A DNA stretch of 64,000 nucleotides from NCBI GenBank assembly GCA_036556905.1, contig DATBIM010000112.1, positions 5,340-69,339 of the forward strand. Direction: 5' to 3'. Both the position numbers and the translations under genes were made by a program. The DNA comes from 40CM-4-69-5 sp036556905. GTDB lineage: Bacteria > Methylomirabilota > Methylomirabilia > Rokubacteriales > CSP1-6. The notes under the pieces were generated by a model, which was not told where the DNA came from, ran no database searches, and saw only the letters and a program-made list of their open reading frames with translations. Positions 56,843-64,000 of the stretch are shown here, piece after piece; position 1 is the stretch's first letter, and the number at the start of each line of letters is the position of its first letter.

Positions 56843-57453
56843 GGAAGGTCCTCACGGTGGGGGTCATCGCCGACACCCACGGGTTGCTGCGGCCGGAGGT
56901 GGTTGCCGCGTTCCGCGGCGTCGATGCCATCGTGCACGCCGGAGATATTGGCTCGCCGGAGATTTTGAGATCGCTGTCGGCCCTCGCCCCCGTGACCGCC
57001 GTCCGCGGGAACAATGACCGAGAGCCCTGGGCCAGGATCTTGCCGGAGACCGCTGTCCTGGAGATCGGGGGCGTGCGCCTCTACGTCCTGCACGACGTCA
57101 AGGAGCTCGACCGGAATCCCAGGGCCGGCCGCGCCGCCGCAGTGCTGTGCGGGCACAGCCACCGGCCCCACGCCGAGGAGCGCGAGGGCGTACTGTTCTT
57201 CAACCCCGGCAGCGCCGGCCCCCGTCGCTTCCGCCTGCCAGTCAGCGTCGGCCGCCTGACGATCGCCGGCGGCCGTGTGAGCGCAGAGATCCTGCCGCTG
57301 ATGGCGGGACTCGAATCGGGCGGCCGATCCTTCGCTGCGGGAGATGGCGGCGGGGCACGGGCGTGTGACCGGGTGGATCACAACTCAGATCGGGTGCCCG
57401 AGGGTCCTCGCGGAGGAGTCCGGCGGGGTGCGGGCGTGGCGAAGGGCGGATGA
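56839..57453 (+). CDS. YfcE/MJ0936-family metallophosphoesterase
   Basis: 204-aa calcineurin-like phosphodiesterase. Metal motifs D-x-H (IADTHGLLRPE), GD (HAGDIGS), GNND (VRGNNDRE), H (VLHD) and GHSH (LCGHSHRPH) are intact, then FFNPGSAGPRRFRLP. It hydrolyses phosphodiesters; natural substrate unknown. The family domain ends near residue 165; the last 35-40 residues are encoded by a 73-bp tandem repeat and probably represent run-on translation into non-conserved DNA. Confidence 0.85.
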   Translation: MRKVLTVGVIADTHGLLRPEVVAAFRGVDAIVHAGDIGSPEILRSLSALAPVTAVRGNNDREPWARILPETAVLEIGGVRLYVLHDVKELDRNPRAGRAAAVLCGHSHRPHAEEREGVLFFNPGSAGPRRFRLPVSVGRLTIAGGRVSAEILPLMAGLESGGRSFAAGDGGGARACDRVDHNSDRVPEGPRGGVRRGAGVAKGG

Positions 57454-57514
57454 CAACTCTGAGCGGGTGCCCGAGCGACCTCGCGGAGGATTCCGGCGGG
57501 GCACGGGCGTGGCG
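57349..57514. repeat. 73-bp tandem repeat, about 2.3 copies
   Basis: A 17-bp block recurs at 57349-57365, 57422-57438 and 57495-57511, and CAACTC at 57381 and 57454, all exactly 73 bp apart. Copies differ at several positions. The array covers the 3' end of the phosphoesterase gene and the gap before the B12-binding mutase gene. No CRISPR-like spacers: the whole unit repeats. Confidence 0.85.
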
Positions 57515-57540
57515 CTAGCCCGGGTGCCCGTGCCCTGTTC

Positions 57541-57921
57541 ATGAAAGTCCTGATCGCCAAGCCCGGCCTCGACGGCCACGACCGCGGCGCCAAGGTGGTC
57601 GCCCAGGCGCTGCGCGACGCTGGCCTCGAGGTCATTTACACCGGTCTCAAGCGGACGCCCGAAGAGATCATCGCGGAGGCGATTCAGGAGGATGTGGACG
57701 TGATCGGCCTCTCCATCCTGTCGGGCGCCCACCTGGCCCTCAGCCGCCGGGTGATCGAGGGGCTACGGCGGCAGAAGGCCGACCAGATCACGGTGGTGGT
57801 GGGCGGTACCATCCCGCCCAGGGATGTGCAGGCGCTGCTGGCCGCGGGTGTGCGCCGGGTCTTCCCCATGGGCACGCCCCTTCCTGACGTGGTGACGGCG
57901 TTCCGCGACGCCCGGCTGTGA
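57541..57921 (+). CDS. Acyl-CoA mutase small subunit, cobalamin-binding domain
   Basis: 126-aa B12-binding domain protein, the separate small subunit of a methylmalonyl-CoA mutase-type enzyme. DxHxxG motif in GLDGHDRGAK supplies the lower-ligand His; then SILSGAHLAL and VVVGGTIPPRD complete the cobalamin site. It should form the active enzyme with the large subunit encoded 53 nt downstream. No clear ribosome site precedes ATG 57541, which directly follows the tandem repeat. Confidence 0.92.
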   Translation: MKVLIAKPGLDGHDRGAKVVAQALRDAGLEVIYTGLKRTPEEIIAEAIQEDVDVIGLSILSGAHLALSRRVIEGLRRQKADQITVVVGGTIPPRDVQALLAAGVRRVFPMGTPLPDVVTAFRDARL

Positions 57922-57974
57922 AGTCCGAGCGGCCGGTGCCGGGTGCCTGGTTCGTCGAGGGCTAGGAGGCCACG

Positions 57975-59570
57975 ATGCGAGACGTCATCCTGCATGCCGG
58001 GATCCCCGTCAAGCCGGTATACGGCCCCGAGGACCTCGCCGGCCGCGACTTCGCCCGCGACATCGGGCGTCCCGGTGAATACCCGTACACGCGCGGGATT
58101 CACCCGCACATGTACCGCGAGCGCCTGTGGACCATGCGCCAGTACGTCGGCTTCGGCACACCGGCGGAGACGAATGCCCGCTTCAAGTACTTGATGGCGC
58201 ATGGCCAGGACGCTCTCAATGTCGCGTTCGATCTGCCAACGCAACTGGGCCTCGACTCCGATCACCCGCGAGCCGAGGGGGAAGTGGGGCGGGTCGGCAT
58301 GGCCGTCGATTCCCTGGCCGACATGGAAGAGGCCTTCGCCGGCATCCCGCTCGACCGCGTCAGCGTTTCGCTCACCATCAACGGGATGGCGGCGCCCATC
58401 ACGGCCATGTACTTCGCGGTGGCCGACAAGCAGGGGGCCAGGCCCGAGCGAGTGGTGACGACCCCGCAGAACGACATCCTCAAGGAGTTCATCGCCCGGG
58501 GCACGTGGATCTATCCGGTGGATCCCTCCCTGCGCCTGGTTGCCGACCTCGTGGAGTTCTCGGCCCGGCGCTACCCGCGGTCGAATCCACTCTCGATCTG
58601 CGGCTATCACATCCGCGAGGCCGGCTGTACCACGGCTCAGGAGATGGCCTACGGACTGGCCATGGCCGCGGCCTACGTCGAGCTGATGCAGGCGCGGGGC
58701 CTGGCCCCCGACGAGTTCGCCCCGCGCCTGTCGTTCAACTTCACGTGCTGGGGGAAGATCTTCGAGGAGATCGCCAAGTTCCGGGCCGGCCGCCGGCTCT
58801 ACGCGCGGATGATGCGCGAGCGCTTCGGCGCCCGCGATCCCCGGTCGTGGATGTTCCGCACGCTCATCGGGGGCGGCGGCTCGGCCTTCACGGTGGAGGA
58901 GCCCGAGAACAACATCGTGCGGGGCGCCTACATCGCGCTGGCGGCGGCGCTGAGCGGTGCCCAGACGATGGCCCTGCCCACCTACGACGAGGCCTACACG
59001 ATTCCCTCGGCCAAGGCCCAGCTGATCGCGCTGCGCACCATGCAGATCTGCGCCGAGGAGTCGGGGGCCACGGACACCGCCGACCCGCTGGCCGGGGCCT
59101 ACTTCGTGGAGAGCCTCACCAATCAGATGGAGGAGCGCATCGGCGGCGAGCTGGCCCAGGTCGAGCGTCTGGGCGGTATCGTGGCGGCGGTGAAGACAGG
59201 CGCCATCCAGGCCGAGGTGGCCCGGCAGGCGTATCGCTTCGAGCAGCAGGTGGGCGCGGGCGAGATTCGGAAGGTCGGCGTCAACTGTCACGTGGGCGAA
59301 CGTGCAGTCGAGCCCGACCGCGAAGTGGAGCCCTATACCGTCGATCCCCGGGCCGCCGAAGCCCAGCTGGCGAGGCTGCGCCGCCTGCGGCGGGAGCGGG
59401 ACGGCGCGGCGGTGGACGCGGCGCTCCGTCGCCTCACCGAGGAGGCGCGGGGGACCGTCAATCTCATGGAGCCCATCATGGAAGCCGTCCGGGCCTACGC
59501 CACGCTGGGTGAGATGGCTGACGCCATGAAGCGGGTCTTCGGCGAGCACAAGGAGGCGGTGAGATGGTGA
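57975..59570 (+). CDS. Methylmalonyl-CoA mutase large subunit
   Basis: 531-aa catalytic subunit of a B12-dependent acyl-CoA mutase interconverting methylmalonyl-CoA and succinyl-CoA. Substrate-selecting residues are of the methylmalonyl type: Tyr57 in WTMRQYVGF (Phe in isobutyryl-, Ile in 2-hydroxyisobutyryl-CoA mutase) and Arg175 in KEFIARGTW; His212 in CGYHIREAG is conserved. The CoA-contact segment Y-A-T-M of classical enzymes reads H-P-H-M here. AGGAGG lies 5 nt before the ATG. With the small subunit it links propionyl-CoA-derived methylmalonyl-CoA to the TCA cycle. No epimerase or MeaB gene is in the window. Confidence 0.92.
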   Translation: MRDVILHAGIPVKPVYGPEDLAGRDFARDIGRPGEYPYTRGIHPHMYRERLWTMRQYVGFGTPAETNARFKYLMAHGQDALNVAFDLPTQLGLDSDHPRAEGEVGRVGMAVDSLADMEEAFAGIPLDRVSVSLTINGMAAPITAMYFAVADKQGARPERVVTTPQNDILKEFIARGTWIYPVDPSLRLVADLVEFSARRYPRSNPLSICGYHIREAGCTTAQEMAYGLAMAAAYVELMQARGLAPDEFAPRLSFNFTCWGKIFEEIAKFRAGRRLYARMMRERFGARDPRSWMFRTLIGGGGSAFTVEEPENNIVRGAYIALAAALSGAQTMALPTYDEAYTIPSAKAQLIALRTMQICAEESGATDTADPLAGAYFVESLTNQMEERIGGELAQVERLGGIVAAVKTGAIQAEVARQAYRFEQQVGAGEIRKVGVNCHVGERAVEPDREVEPYTVDPRAAEAQLARLRRLRRERDGAAVDAALRRLTEEARGTVNLMEPIMEAVRAYATLGEMADAMKRVFGEHKEAVRW

Positions 59571-60253
59571 CGGCAGAGCGGTTTGCGAAGGGGATGACCT
59601 TCGATCAGTACGTGGCCTACACGGCGACTCCCGAGAACCTCAAGCGCGAAGGCTCCCAGGGCCCCCGCAAGGACTGGAGCGGGTATCTGGGCAAGGCCTA
59701 CGAGGCGGCCCATCTCTCAGAGGCGCAGGCGCAGGCCTGGAAGTGGCTCGCCGCCCAACCCGGCGGCCCCGCCAACGTCCTGGTCATCTCGGAAGAATGG
59801 TCGTCCGACTGTCGCCGTGATGTCCCGATGGTGGCCAGGGTCGCTGACGCGGCGGGCCTGGAGCTTCGCATCTTCCCCCGCGATGGCCAACGGTGCAGCC
59901 GGGCGCCGGCCCCCAGCCCGGCCGAGTCGCCCAACGCCGATCTCATGGGCCAGTTCCTGAACCACAAGAACGGCCAGACGTGGCAATCCATCCCCATCGT
60001 GGCGTTCTTCACCCGGAGCATGGAGCTCCTGTACCACTACACGGAGTACCCGGCCATCTACCACAAGGACCGCGTGCGGGAGAGCCTGCGCGCCCCGCGT
60101 CCCGGGGAGAGCAGGGAGCAGGCCCAGGAGCGCGGCAACCGGGAATTCGTGGAGCTGCAGGGCTCGCCGTTCTTCCGCGTGTGGGCCTGCGCGGGAGTCG
60201 ACGAGATGGTGAGCATGCTGCACGAGCGGATCCGGGTGGGATCGCTGGCATGA
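59564..60253 (+). CDS. Thioredoxin-like family protein with single active-site Cys
   Basis: 229-aa cytoplasmic thioredoxin-fold protein. In the position of the WCxxC motif it reads EEWSSDCRRDVP, so the first Cys is Ser and only the second remains; a cis-Pro follows in SIPIVAFF. It may bind rather than reduce, or use one Cys with glutathione or bacillithiol. The N-terminal 45 residues are helical, and the C-terminal RVRESLRAPRPGESREQAQERG is charged. ATG 59564 overlaps the mutase stop by 7 nt (GTG 59567 also possible), tying its expression to the mutase. Confidence 0.7.
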   Translation: MVTAERFAKGMTFDQYVAYTATPENLKREGSQGPRKDWSGYLGKAYEAAHLSEAQAQAWKWLAAQPGGPANVLVISEEWSSDCRRDVPMVARVADAAGLELRIFPRDGQRCSRAPAPSPAESPNADLMGQFLNHKNGQTWQSIPIVAFFTRSMELLYHYTEYPAIYHKDRVRESLRAPRPGESREQAQERGNREFVELQGSPFFRVWACAGVDEMVSMLHERIRVGSLA

Positions 60254-60269
60254 GTCACGCAGAGATGGC

Positions 60270-60965
60270 ATGTCGGTGACGCCCACGACCGTCGTACGGT
60301 TCACCGGCACCGAGCGGGCGCTGCACTGGGGGTTCGCCTTTCTCTATCTCGCGCTGGTGGCCAGCGGCTTGCCCCTGATGTTCCCCGAGCTGCGCGGCTG
60401 GATCCGTGGCTACACGTCGGTGATCGGGTTCCGGCTGCATCTGGTCTGCGGGGTCACCTGGGTGCTGGTCACGCTCGCGGTGATCCTGCTCGGTGACCGG
60501 CGCGCGCTGCACCGAACCTGGCGGCAGCTCGTGACCTTCGGGTCGGCAGACGCCGCATGGCTCCGGCGCTTCCCTCGCTGGCTCTTCGCCGGGGCCGCGG
60601 AGCGGGCCCGGCTGGACGGCGCCGTCGGTCGCTTCAACGGCGGACAGAAGGTGAATGCGCTCTTCACCATCGTCACGTCGGTCCTCCTGCTCGTCAGCGG
60701 CGCAGCCCTGCTCCCCGTCAACGGCGCCACGCTGGCGGGAGCGCTGACGGGCACGCCCAGCGTGGGCTGGTGGCGTCACGCCCATGGCTGGCTGACGGTG
60801 CTCGCGCTCGTGCCGATCACCGGCCACGTGTTCCTGGCGCTCCTGTTCCCGCCCACGCGGGGCTCGCTGCCCGGCATGCTCAGCGGGCACGTGGACGGCG
60901 ACTGGGCTGCCGTCCACCATCCCCGCTGGCGCGGTGAGTCGCGCGACGAGGACCGCGCCGCGTGA
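60270..60965 (+). CDS. Cytochrome b561-like / formate dehydrogenase gamma-type membrane protein
   Basis: 231-aa di-haem b-type cytochrome with four membrane helices (about 17-37, 53-76, 129-150, 170-193). Candidate haem His residues are in ERALHWGF, FRLHLVCG, WWRHAHGW and ITGHVFLA. The layout matches the gamma subunit of formate dehydrogenases and hydrogenases, which passes electrons to quinone. No alpha or beta subunit gene is present, so its partner is unknown; in this operon it could take electrons from an acyl-CoA oxidation. No strong ribosome site; stop overlaps the CoA-transferase start (GTGA). Confidence 0.75.
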   Translation: MSVTPTTVVRFTGTERALHWGFAFLYLALVASGLPLMFPELRGWIRGYTSVIGFRLHLVCGVTWVLVTLAVILLGDRRALHRTWRQLVTFGSADAAWLRRFPRWLFAGAAERARLDGAVGRFNGGQKVNALFTIVTSVLLLVSGAALLPVNGATLAGALTGTPSVGWWRHAHGWLTVLALVPITGHVFLALLFPPTRGSLPGMLSGHVDGDWAAVHHPRWRGESRDEDRAA

Positions 60966-62155
60966 GGCCGCTGGAGGGCGTGCGGGTCCTCGACCTCTCG
61001 CGCATGCTGGCCGGCCCGTACGGGTCCATGCTGTTGGCCGACCTGGGCGCGGAGGTCATCAAGATCGAGGAGCCCCCGGGCGGCGATCCCATGCGCGCGA
61101 TGGGCCCTCCGTTCCTGCCCGATGGCGAGAGCGCCTACTTCCTGGCTATCAACCGCAACAAGAAATCCGTGGTCCTCGACCTCACGGCACCCGCGGGCCG
61201 CCAGGTGTTCCTCGATCTCGTCCGCACCGCGGATGTGGTATGGGAAAATTTCCGGCCTGGCGTGATGGGCCGGCTTGGCTGCGAATACGCCGCGCTCGCC
61301 GCCATCAATCCGTGCCTCATCCTGTGCTCGATCTCGGCCTACGGGCAGGAGGGTCCGTACCGTGACTGGCCGGCCTTCGACCTGGCGTTGCAGGCCATGG
61401 GCGGAGCCATGAGCCTCACCGGTGAGGCCCCGGGGCATCCGGTTCGCATGGGGCTGCCGATGGGCGACCTGGCCGGCGCCATGTTCGCGGCCTTCGCCGT
61501 CTCGGCGGCGCTCTTCCAGCGCCAGATCACCGGGCGCGGCGCCCACCTCGATCTCTCCCTGCTCGACTGTCAGGCCGCCTTGCTGACGTACCTCGCGCAG
61601 TATTTCTGGACGGACGGGCGCGTGCCGGGGCCGCAGGGATCGGGCCACGTGTCGGTGGTGCCGTACCAGGCCGTGGCCACCCGGGACGGGCACATCGTCG
61701 TGGCCGTCTTCGCGGAAAAGTTCTGGTGCGGGTTCTGCCAGGCCGTCGGTCACCCGGAATGGGAGCACGATCCGCGCTTTGCCACCAACCGCGAGCGCGT
61801 CGCCAACCGCGAGGCGCTGGCGCCGCTCATGGCGACCGCGTTCGCTGGCCGCACCACCGCCGAGTGGCTGGCGTGCCTGACCGCCGAGGGCGTGCCCGCG
61901 GCTCCCATCCAGAGCCTGGACCGCGTGCTGGCCGACCCCCAGCTGCGCCTGCGCCAGATGGTCGTCGAGATGCGGCATCCGCGCCACGGCGCGATCCCGA
62001 CCCTCGGCACGCCCATCAAGGTCGATGGTCGGATGGGATTGGCGGTGGCCCCACCCCCGGCGCTGGGCGAGCACACCGATGCCGTGCTGAGCGAGCTGCT
62101 CAAATATCCCGGCGAGCGGATCGCCGAGCTGCGCCGAATGGGGGCGATCAGGTGA
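60962..62155 (+). CDS. CaiB/BaiF family (class III) CoA-transferase
   Basis: 397-aa class III CoA-transferase that moves CoA between carboxylic acids through aspartyl-CoA intermediates. Opening LEGVRVLDLSRMLAGPYGSMLLADLGAEVIKIE and NRNKKSVVLDL are textbook; the catalytic Asp is Asp169 in GLPMGDLAGA. GTG start overlaps the cytochrome stop. Activation of a carboxylic acid for the acyl-CoA dehydrogenase, thiolase and mutase in the same operon is the likely role; the acid is unknown. Confidence 0.92.
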   Translation: MRPLEGVRVLDLSRMLAGPYGSMLLADLGAEVIKIEEPPGGDPMRAMGPPFLPDGESAYFLAINRNKKSVVLDLTAPAGRQVFLDLVRTADVVWENFRPGVMGRLGCEYAALAAINPCLILCSISAYGQEGPYRDWPAFDLALQAMGGAMSLTGEAPGHPVRMGLPMGDLAGAMFAAFAVSAALFQRQITGRGAHLDLSLLDCQAALLTYLAQYFWTDGRVPGPQGSGHVSVVPYQAVATRDGHIVVAVFAEKFWCGFCQAVGHPEWEHDPRFATNRERVANREALAPLMATAFAGRTTAEWLACLTAEGVPAAPIQSLDRVLADPQLRLRQMVVEMRHPRHGAIPTLGTPIKVDGRMGLAVAPPPALGEHTDAVLSELLKYPGERIAELRRMGAIR

Positions 62156-63189
62156 TGCGGATCACGGTGCTCGGTGGTGGCAGCGCTGCCTACGCGGTAG
62201 CCGCGGACCTGGCGCTGGCCGGACACGAGGTACGACTCTGGCGTCGGGCCGAGGCCGAGCTGGCGGCGGTCCGTCAGGCTGGCGGCATCACGCTGATCGC
62301 GGGGGAGCGTCGTGACAAGGCGGCCCTGGCCGCCGTCGCCGGGCTCGGCGAGGCCGTGGCCGGTGCCGACGTTGTCGTCGTGGCCACGCCGGCGATCGCG
62401 CACGAGGACATCGCCCGGCGCCTGGCGCCTCACCTGGGCGAGCGCCAGGTCGTCCTCGTCACGCCGGGCACGCTGGGCGCCCTGGTCATGGCCCGCGAGA
62501 TCAGCCGCGCCGGGGGCCGACTGCCGTACGCCTTCGTCGAGCCCGGCACGCTGCCGTACCGCGCACACAAGACCGGCCCGGCCGAGATCCGGATCGCGGC
62601 GCGGGCCAGCAGGCTGTCGATCGGCATCTTCCCGGCGGCGCGCGCGGTGGCGCTGGCGCCCGGCAGCGAGCTTTTCCCGGCGACCGCGCGCTGCGTCGAT
62701 GTTCTCGACGCCGCGCTGACCGACGGGGCAGCGGTGATCCATCCGCCGCTGGTGCTGGTGAACCTCGGGGCCATCGACCAGGGGCGGGACATCGACGCGA
62801 CGGCGAGCGCCCGCCGGCTCACGGACGCTCTCGACGCGGAGCGGGTGGCCGCCCGCACCGGCTGGGGCTATCCCGCGCGCGGGTACGAGGTCGTGACGGG
62901 CGCCGAGGAGGCCAGATCCGAGGGGCCCGTGAGCCTGTCCCACCGGTACGTCACCGAGGACGTTGCGCTGGGCCTGAGCCTCCTGGAATCGGCGGCGCGG
63001 ACCGTGGGAGCGGAGACCGCGGCGAGCAGCGGGCTCCTGCTCGTCTTCAGCGCGCTTCTCGGGCGTCCACTCTCCGGCCGCGGCCGCGCCCTCGAGCACC
63101 TGGGGCTGGGCGACCTCGCGGTGCGCGAAATCCGCGAGGTGCTCCACGAAGGCTGGAGCTCCCCGCTCTGGCGGCGGATCACGCGCTAG
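62155..63189 (+). CDS. NAD/NADP octopine/nopaline dehydrogenase-family protein
   Basis: 344-aa dehydrogenase of the opine dehydrogenase fold. N-terminal Rossmann domain (ITVLGGGSAAYAVAADLALAGHEVRLW; VVVVATPAIAHEDIARRLAPHL), then an all-helical C-terminal domain with the conserved His in AAVIHPPLVLVNLGAI. Opine dehydrogenases reductively join an amino acid and a 2-oxoacid; ketopantoate reductase-like and other activities also occur. ATG shares a base with the CoA-transferase stop (TGATG). Its stop codon overlaps that of the convergent DinB gene in a CTAG. Confidence 0.8.
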   Translation: MRITVLGGGSAAYAVAADLALAGHEVRLWRRAEAELAAVRQAGGITLIAGERRDKAALAAVAGLGEAVAGADVVVVATPAIAHEDIARRLAPHLGERQVVLVTPGTLGALVMAREISRAGGRLPYAFVEPGTLPYRAHKTGPAEIRIAARASRLSIGIFPAARAVALAPGSELFPATARCVDVLDAALTDGAAVIHPPLVLVNLGAIDQGRDIDATASARRLTDALDAERVAARTGWGYPARGYEVVTGAEEARSEGPVSLSHRYVTEDVALGLSLLESAARTVGAETAASSGLLLVFSALLGRPLSGRGRALEHLGLGDLAVREIREVLHEGWSSPLWRRITR

Positions 63190-63701
63190 CTGGACGGGGC
63201 TTCGGGCAGGCCCGCCGCTTTCCGGATCTTCCCCAGCTGCCCGGCGTGGTCCTTCCAGTGAAACTCGTACATCGCGCCCACGAAGCGGCCCAGGGGAATC
63301 TCATCGGTGCCCATGAACTGCTTGAACAGAGGGATCCGCGCCTTGCGGCGCTCCAGGTCGTCGTCGGACAGAGCCTCCAGGTAGGTGAAGACGGCCTTCC
63401 GCTGGGCGTCCAGCCCGTCGAGCAGTTGCCGGAGGGTCATCCGACGGCGCTCCTCGTTGACGGTGGTCTGGCCCGGCTGAACGTCGATGAGGGGGAGCTC
63501 GCGCTCGGAGAACGACTTGAGCGTGGCCTCGGGGGTCCATCCGGGCTCGAAGAGCAGATGGCAGAGCACTTGCCGGGTGGTCCACTCGCCCAGCGCATCG
63601 GAGCGCTCCAGGTGAGCCTCCATCCCGTGGAGCTGGCGCGTGAGCTCGGCCCAGGCCGCATCGTTCTTGAGCTTCAAGGATTGCGCTCGCTTGCTGGCCA
63701 T
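63186..63701 (-). CDS. DinB-like four-helix protein
   Basis: 171-aa DinB/YfiT-fold protein: a four-helix bundle with a probable metal site of three His (QVLCHLLFEP region, FHWKDHAGQLGKI). These proteins often act as mycothiol- or bacillithiol-dependent transferases or have unknown roles. GGAGG lies 7 nt before ATG 63701, setting the start. It is convergent with the preceding operon (4-bp overlap of stops) and divergent from the next solute-binding protein gene. Confidence 0.78.
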   Translation of the reverse strand: MASKRAQSLKLKNDAAWAELTRQLHGMEAHLERSDALGEWTTRQVLCHLLFEPGWTPEATLKSFSERELPLIDVQPGQTTVNEERRRMTLRQLLDGLDAQRKAVFTYLEALSDDDLERRKARIPLFKQFMGTDEIPLGRFVGAMYEFHWKDHAGQLGKIRKAAGLPEAPSS

Positions 63702-63775
63702 AGTGTCACCTCCGGGGAGGATGAGGTATGCTGACGCTTCACCGCGCCCCCGACGGGGGGCATGAGGAGGATCCC

Positions 63776-64000
63776 ATGGGCAGACTCCTCGTCTCTCTCG
63801 CGCTCGTTCTCGTCTTCGGCCTGGCCGGTTCCCAGGTCCGTGCGCAGGGCCCGGAGGGCCAGCTGACCATCGCCTTCGACGCCTCGATCGCGCCGACGTT
63901 CCTGGATCCCGCCGAAACATCGGGGATCGGCACCCCGTTCGTGTTCCTCTACGCGATCCACGACGCCCTGGTCAAGCCGCTGCCCGGCCAGGATATGGCG
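63776..64000 (+). CDS. ABC transporter substrate-binding protein, peptide type, 5' fragment
   Basis: First 75 codons of an exported solute-binding protein; the rest runs off the right edge. Signal peptide MGRLLVSLALVLVFGLAGSQ with cleavage probably after VRA, then LTIAFDASIAPTFLDPAE and FVFLYAIHDALVKPLPG, which match the N-terminus of family 5 (DppA/OppA-like) peptide-binding proteins. GAGGAGG lies 5 nt before the ATG. Transporter genes may follow outside the window. A TATGCT at 63727-63732 is a possible -10. Confidence 0.75.
   Translation, partial: MGRLLVSLALVLVFGLAGSQVRAQGPEGQLTIAFDASIAPTFLDPAETSGIGTPFVFLYAIHDALVKPLPGQDMA

Noticed and set aside
57349..57514. 73-bp repeats as a CRISPR or attachment site
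   Set aside because: The whole unit repeats without unique spacers, and no cas genes, integrase or tRNA are nearby.
57975..59570. Isobutyryl- or 2-hydroxyisobutyryl-CoA mutase
   Set aside because: The specificity position in MRQY is Tyr rather than Phe or Ile, and the second position is Arg rather than Gln, both as in methylmalonyl-CoA mutase.
1..64000. tRNA, rRNA, riboswitch or prophage
   Set aside because: I read the intergenic spaces for cloverleaf-like or conserved RNA signatures and phage genes and saw none; short structured RNAs could still be missed without a covariance-model search.

Overview
This is a GC-rich window of densely packed bacterial chromosome: short gaps, many ATGA/GTGA stop-start overlaps, and no rRNA, tRNA, CRISPR or transposase that I can recognise. 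The gene content is orphan and clustered ABC solute-binding proteins, a CoA-transferase and mutase cluster, a TcuA-like dehydrogenase, and class III cyclases with AAA/TPR tails. Together with the GC content this suggests an uncultured soil or sediment bacterium, for example of the Rokubacteria/Methylomirabilota type. The taxonomy is inference; no marker gene in the window proves it.

Layout. 0-5.3 kb: 5' end of an M20 peptidase, the conserved tesA/ybbA-ybbP trio, a nitroreductase and a 2-haloacid dehalogenase. 5.3-12 kb: oligopeptidase B, DAHP synthase, MurB with a PNPOx-like flavoprotein, a sirtuin and an orphan solute-binding protein. 12-20 kb: one long minus-strand operon for an acid-sugar or polyol-like substrate (two 2-hydroxyacid dehydrogenases, a TIM-barrel isomerase, two sugar-ABC permeases, a solute-binding protein, an enolase-superfamily dehydratase, then a dienelactone hydrolase) with no ATPase gene. 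20-24.7 kb: thioesterase, histidine kinase, NtrC-type regulator and an exported trypsin-like protease, followed by a small exported DUF1344 protein behind a perfect sigma-54 promoter. 24.7-33.5 kb: a helicase-nuclease fusion, a heptad-repeat coiled-coil protein, HugZ-like, EthD-like and TcuA-like proteins, a roadblock protein, an amidase with a small partner, and a NUDIX hydrolase. 33.5-42 kb: signalling and envelope genes, including two class III cyclases (one fused to AAA/TPR, one with a periplasmic c-type haem motif next to an Xis/MerR-REC regulator), MscL, a hydroxyacid-oxoacid transhydrogenase and a lytic transglycosylase. 42-49.3 kb: DUF72, a D-cysteine desulfhydrase-like enzyme, hydrolase-rhodanese-crotonase-HAD, apt and 3-hydroxyacyl-CoA dehydrogenase. 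49.4-63.2 kb: GntR-HyuA-HyuB, then a long acyl-CoA operon (acyl-CoA dehydrogenase, thiolase, DUF35, phosphoesterase, two-part methylmalonyl-CoA mutase, thioredoxin-like, cytochrome b, CoA-transferase, opine-dehydrogenase-like). 63.2-64 kb: DinB and the 5' end of a peptide-type solute-binding protein.

Two gene-expression features recur. First, many operon-leading genes have a TANNNT-type -10 box 6-10 nt (most often exactly 7) before the start codon with no Shine-Dalgarno, which implies leaderless transcripts; this also revises several starts. Second, three genes (13977 minus, 45029 plus, 46119 plus) appear to start with CTG, one of which restores the catalytic motif of a HAD phosphatase. Internal operon genes mostly use Shine-Dalgarno sites or overlapping stop-start coupling.
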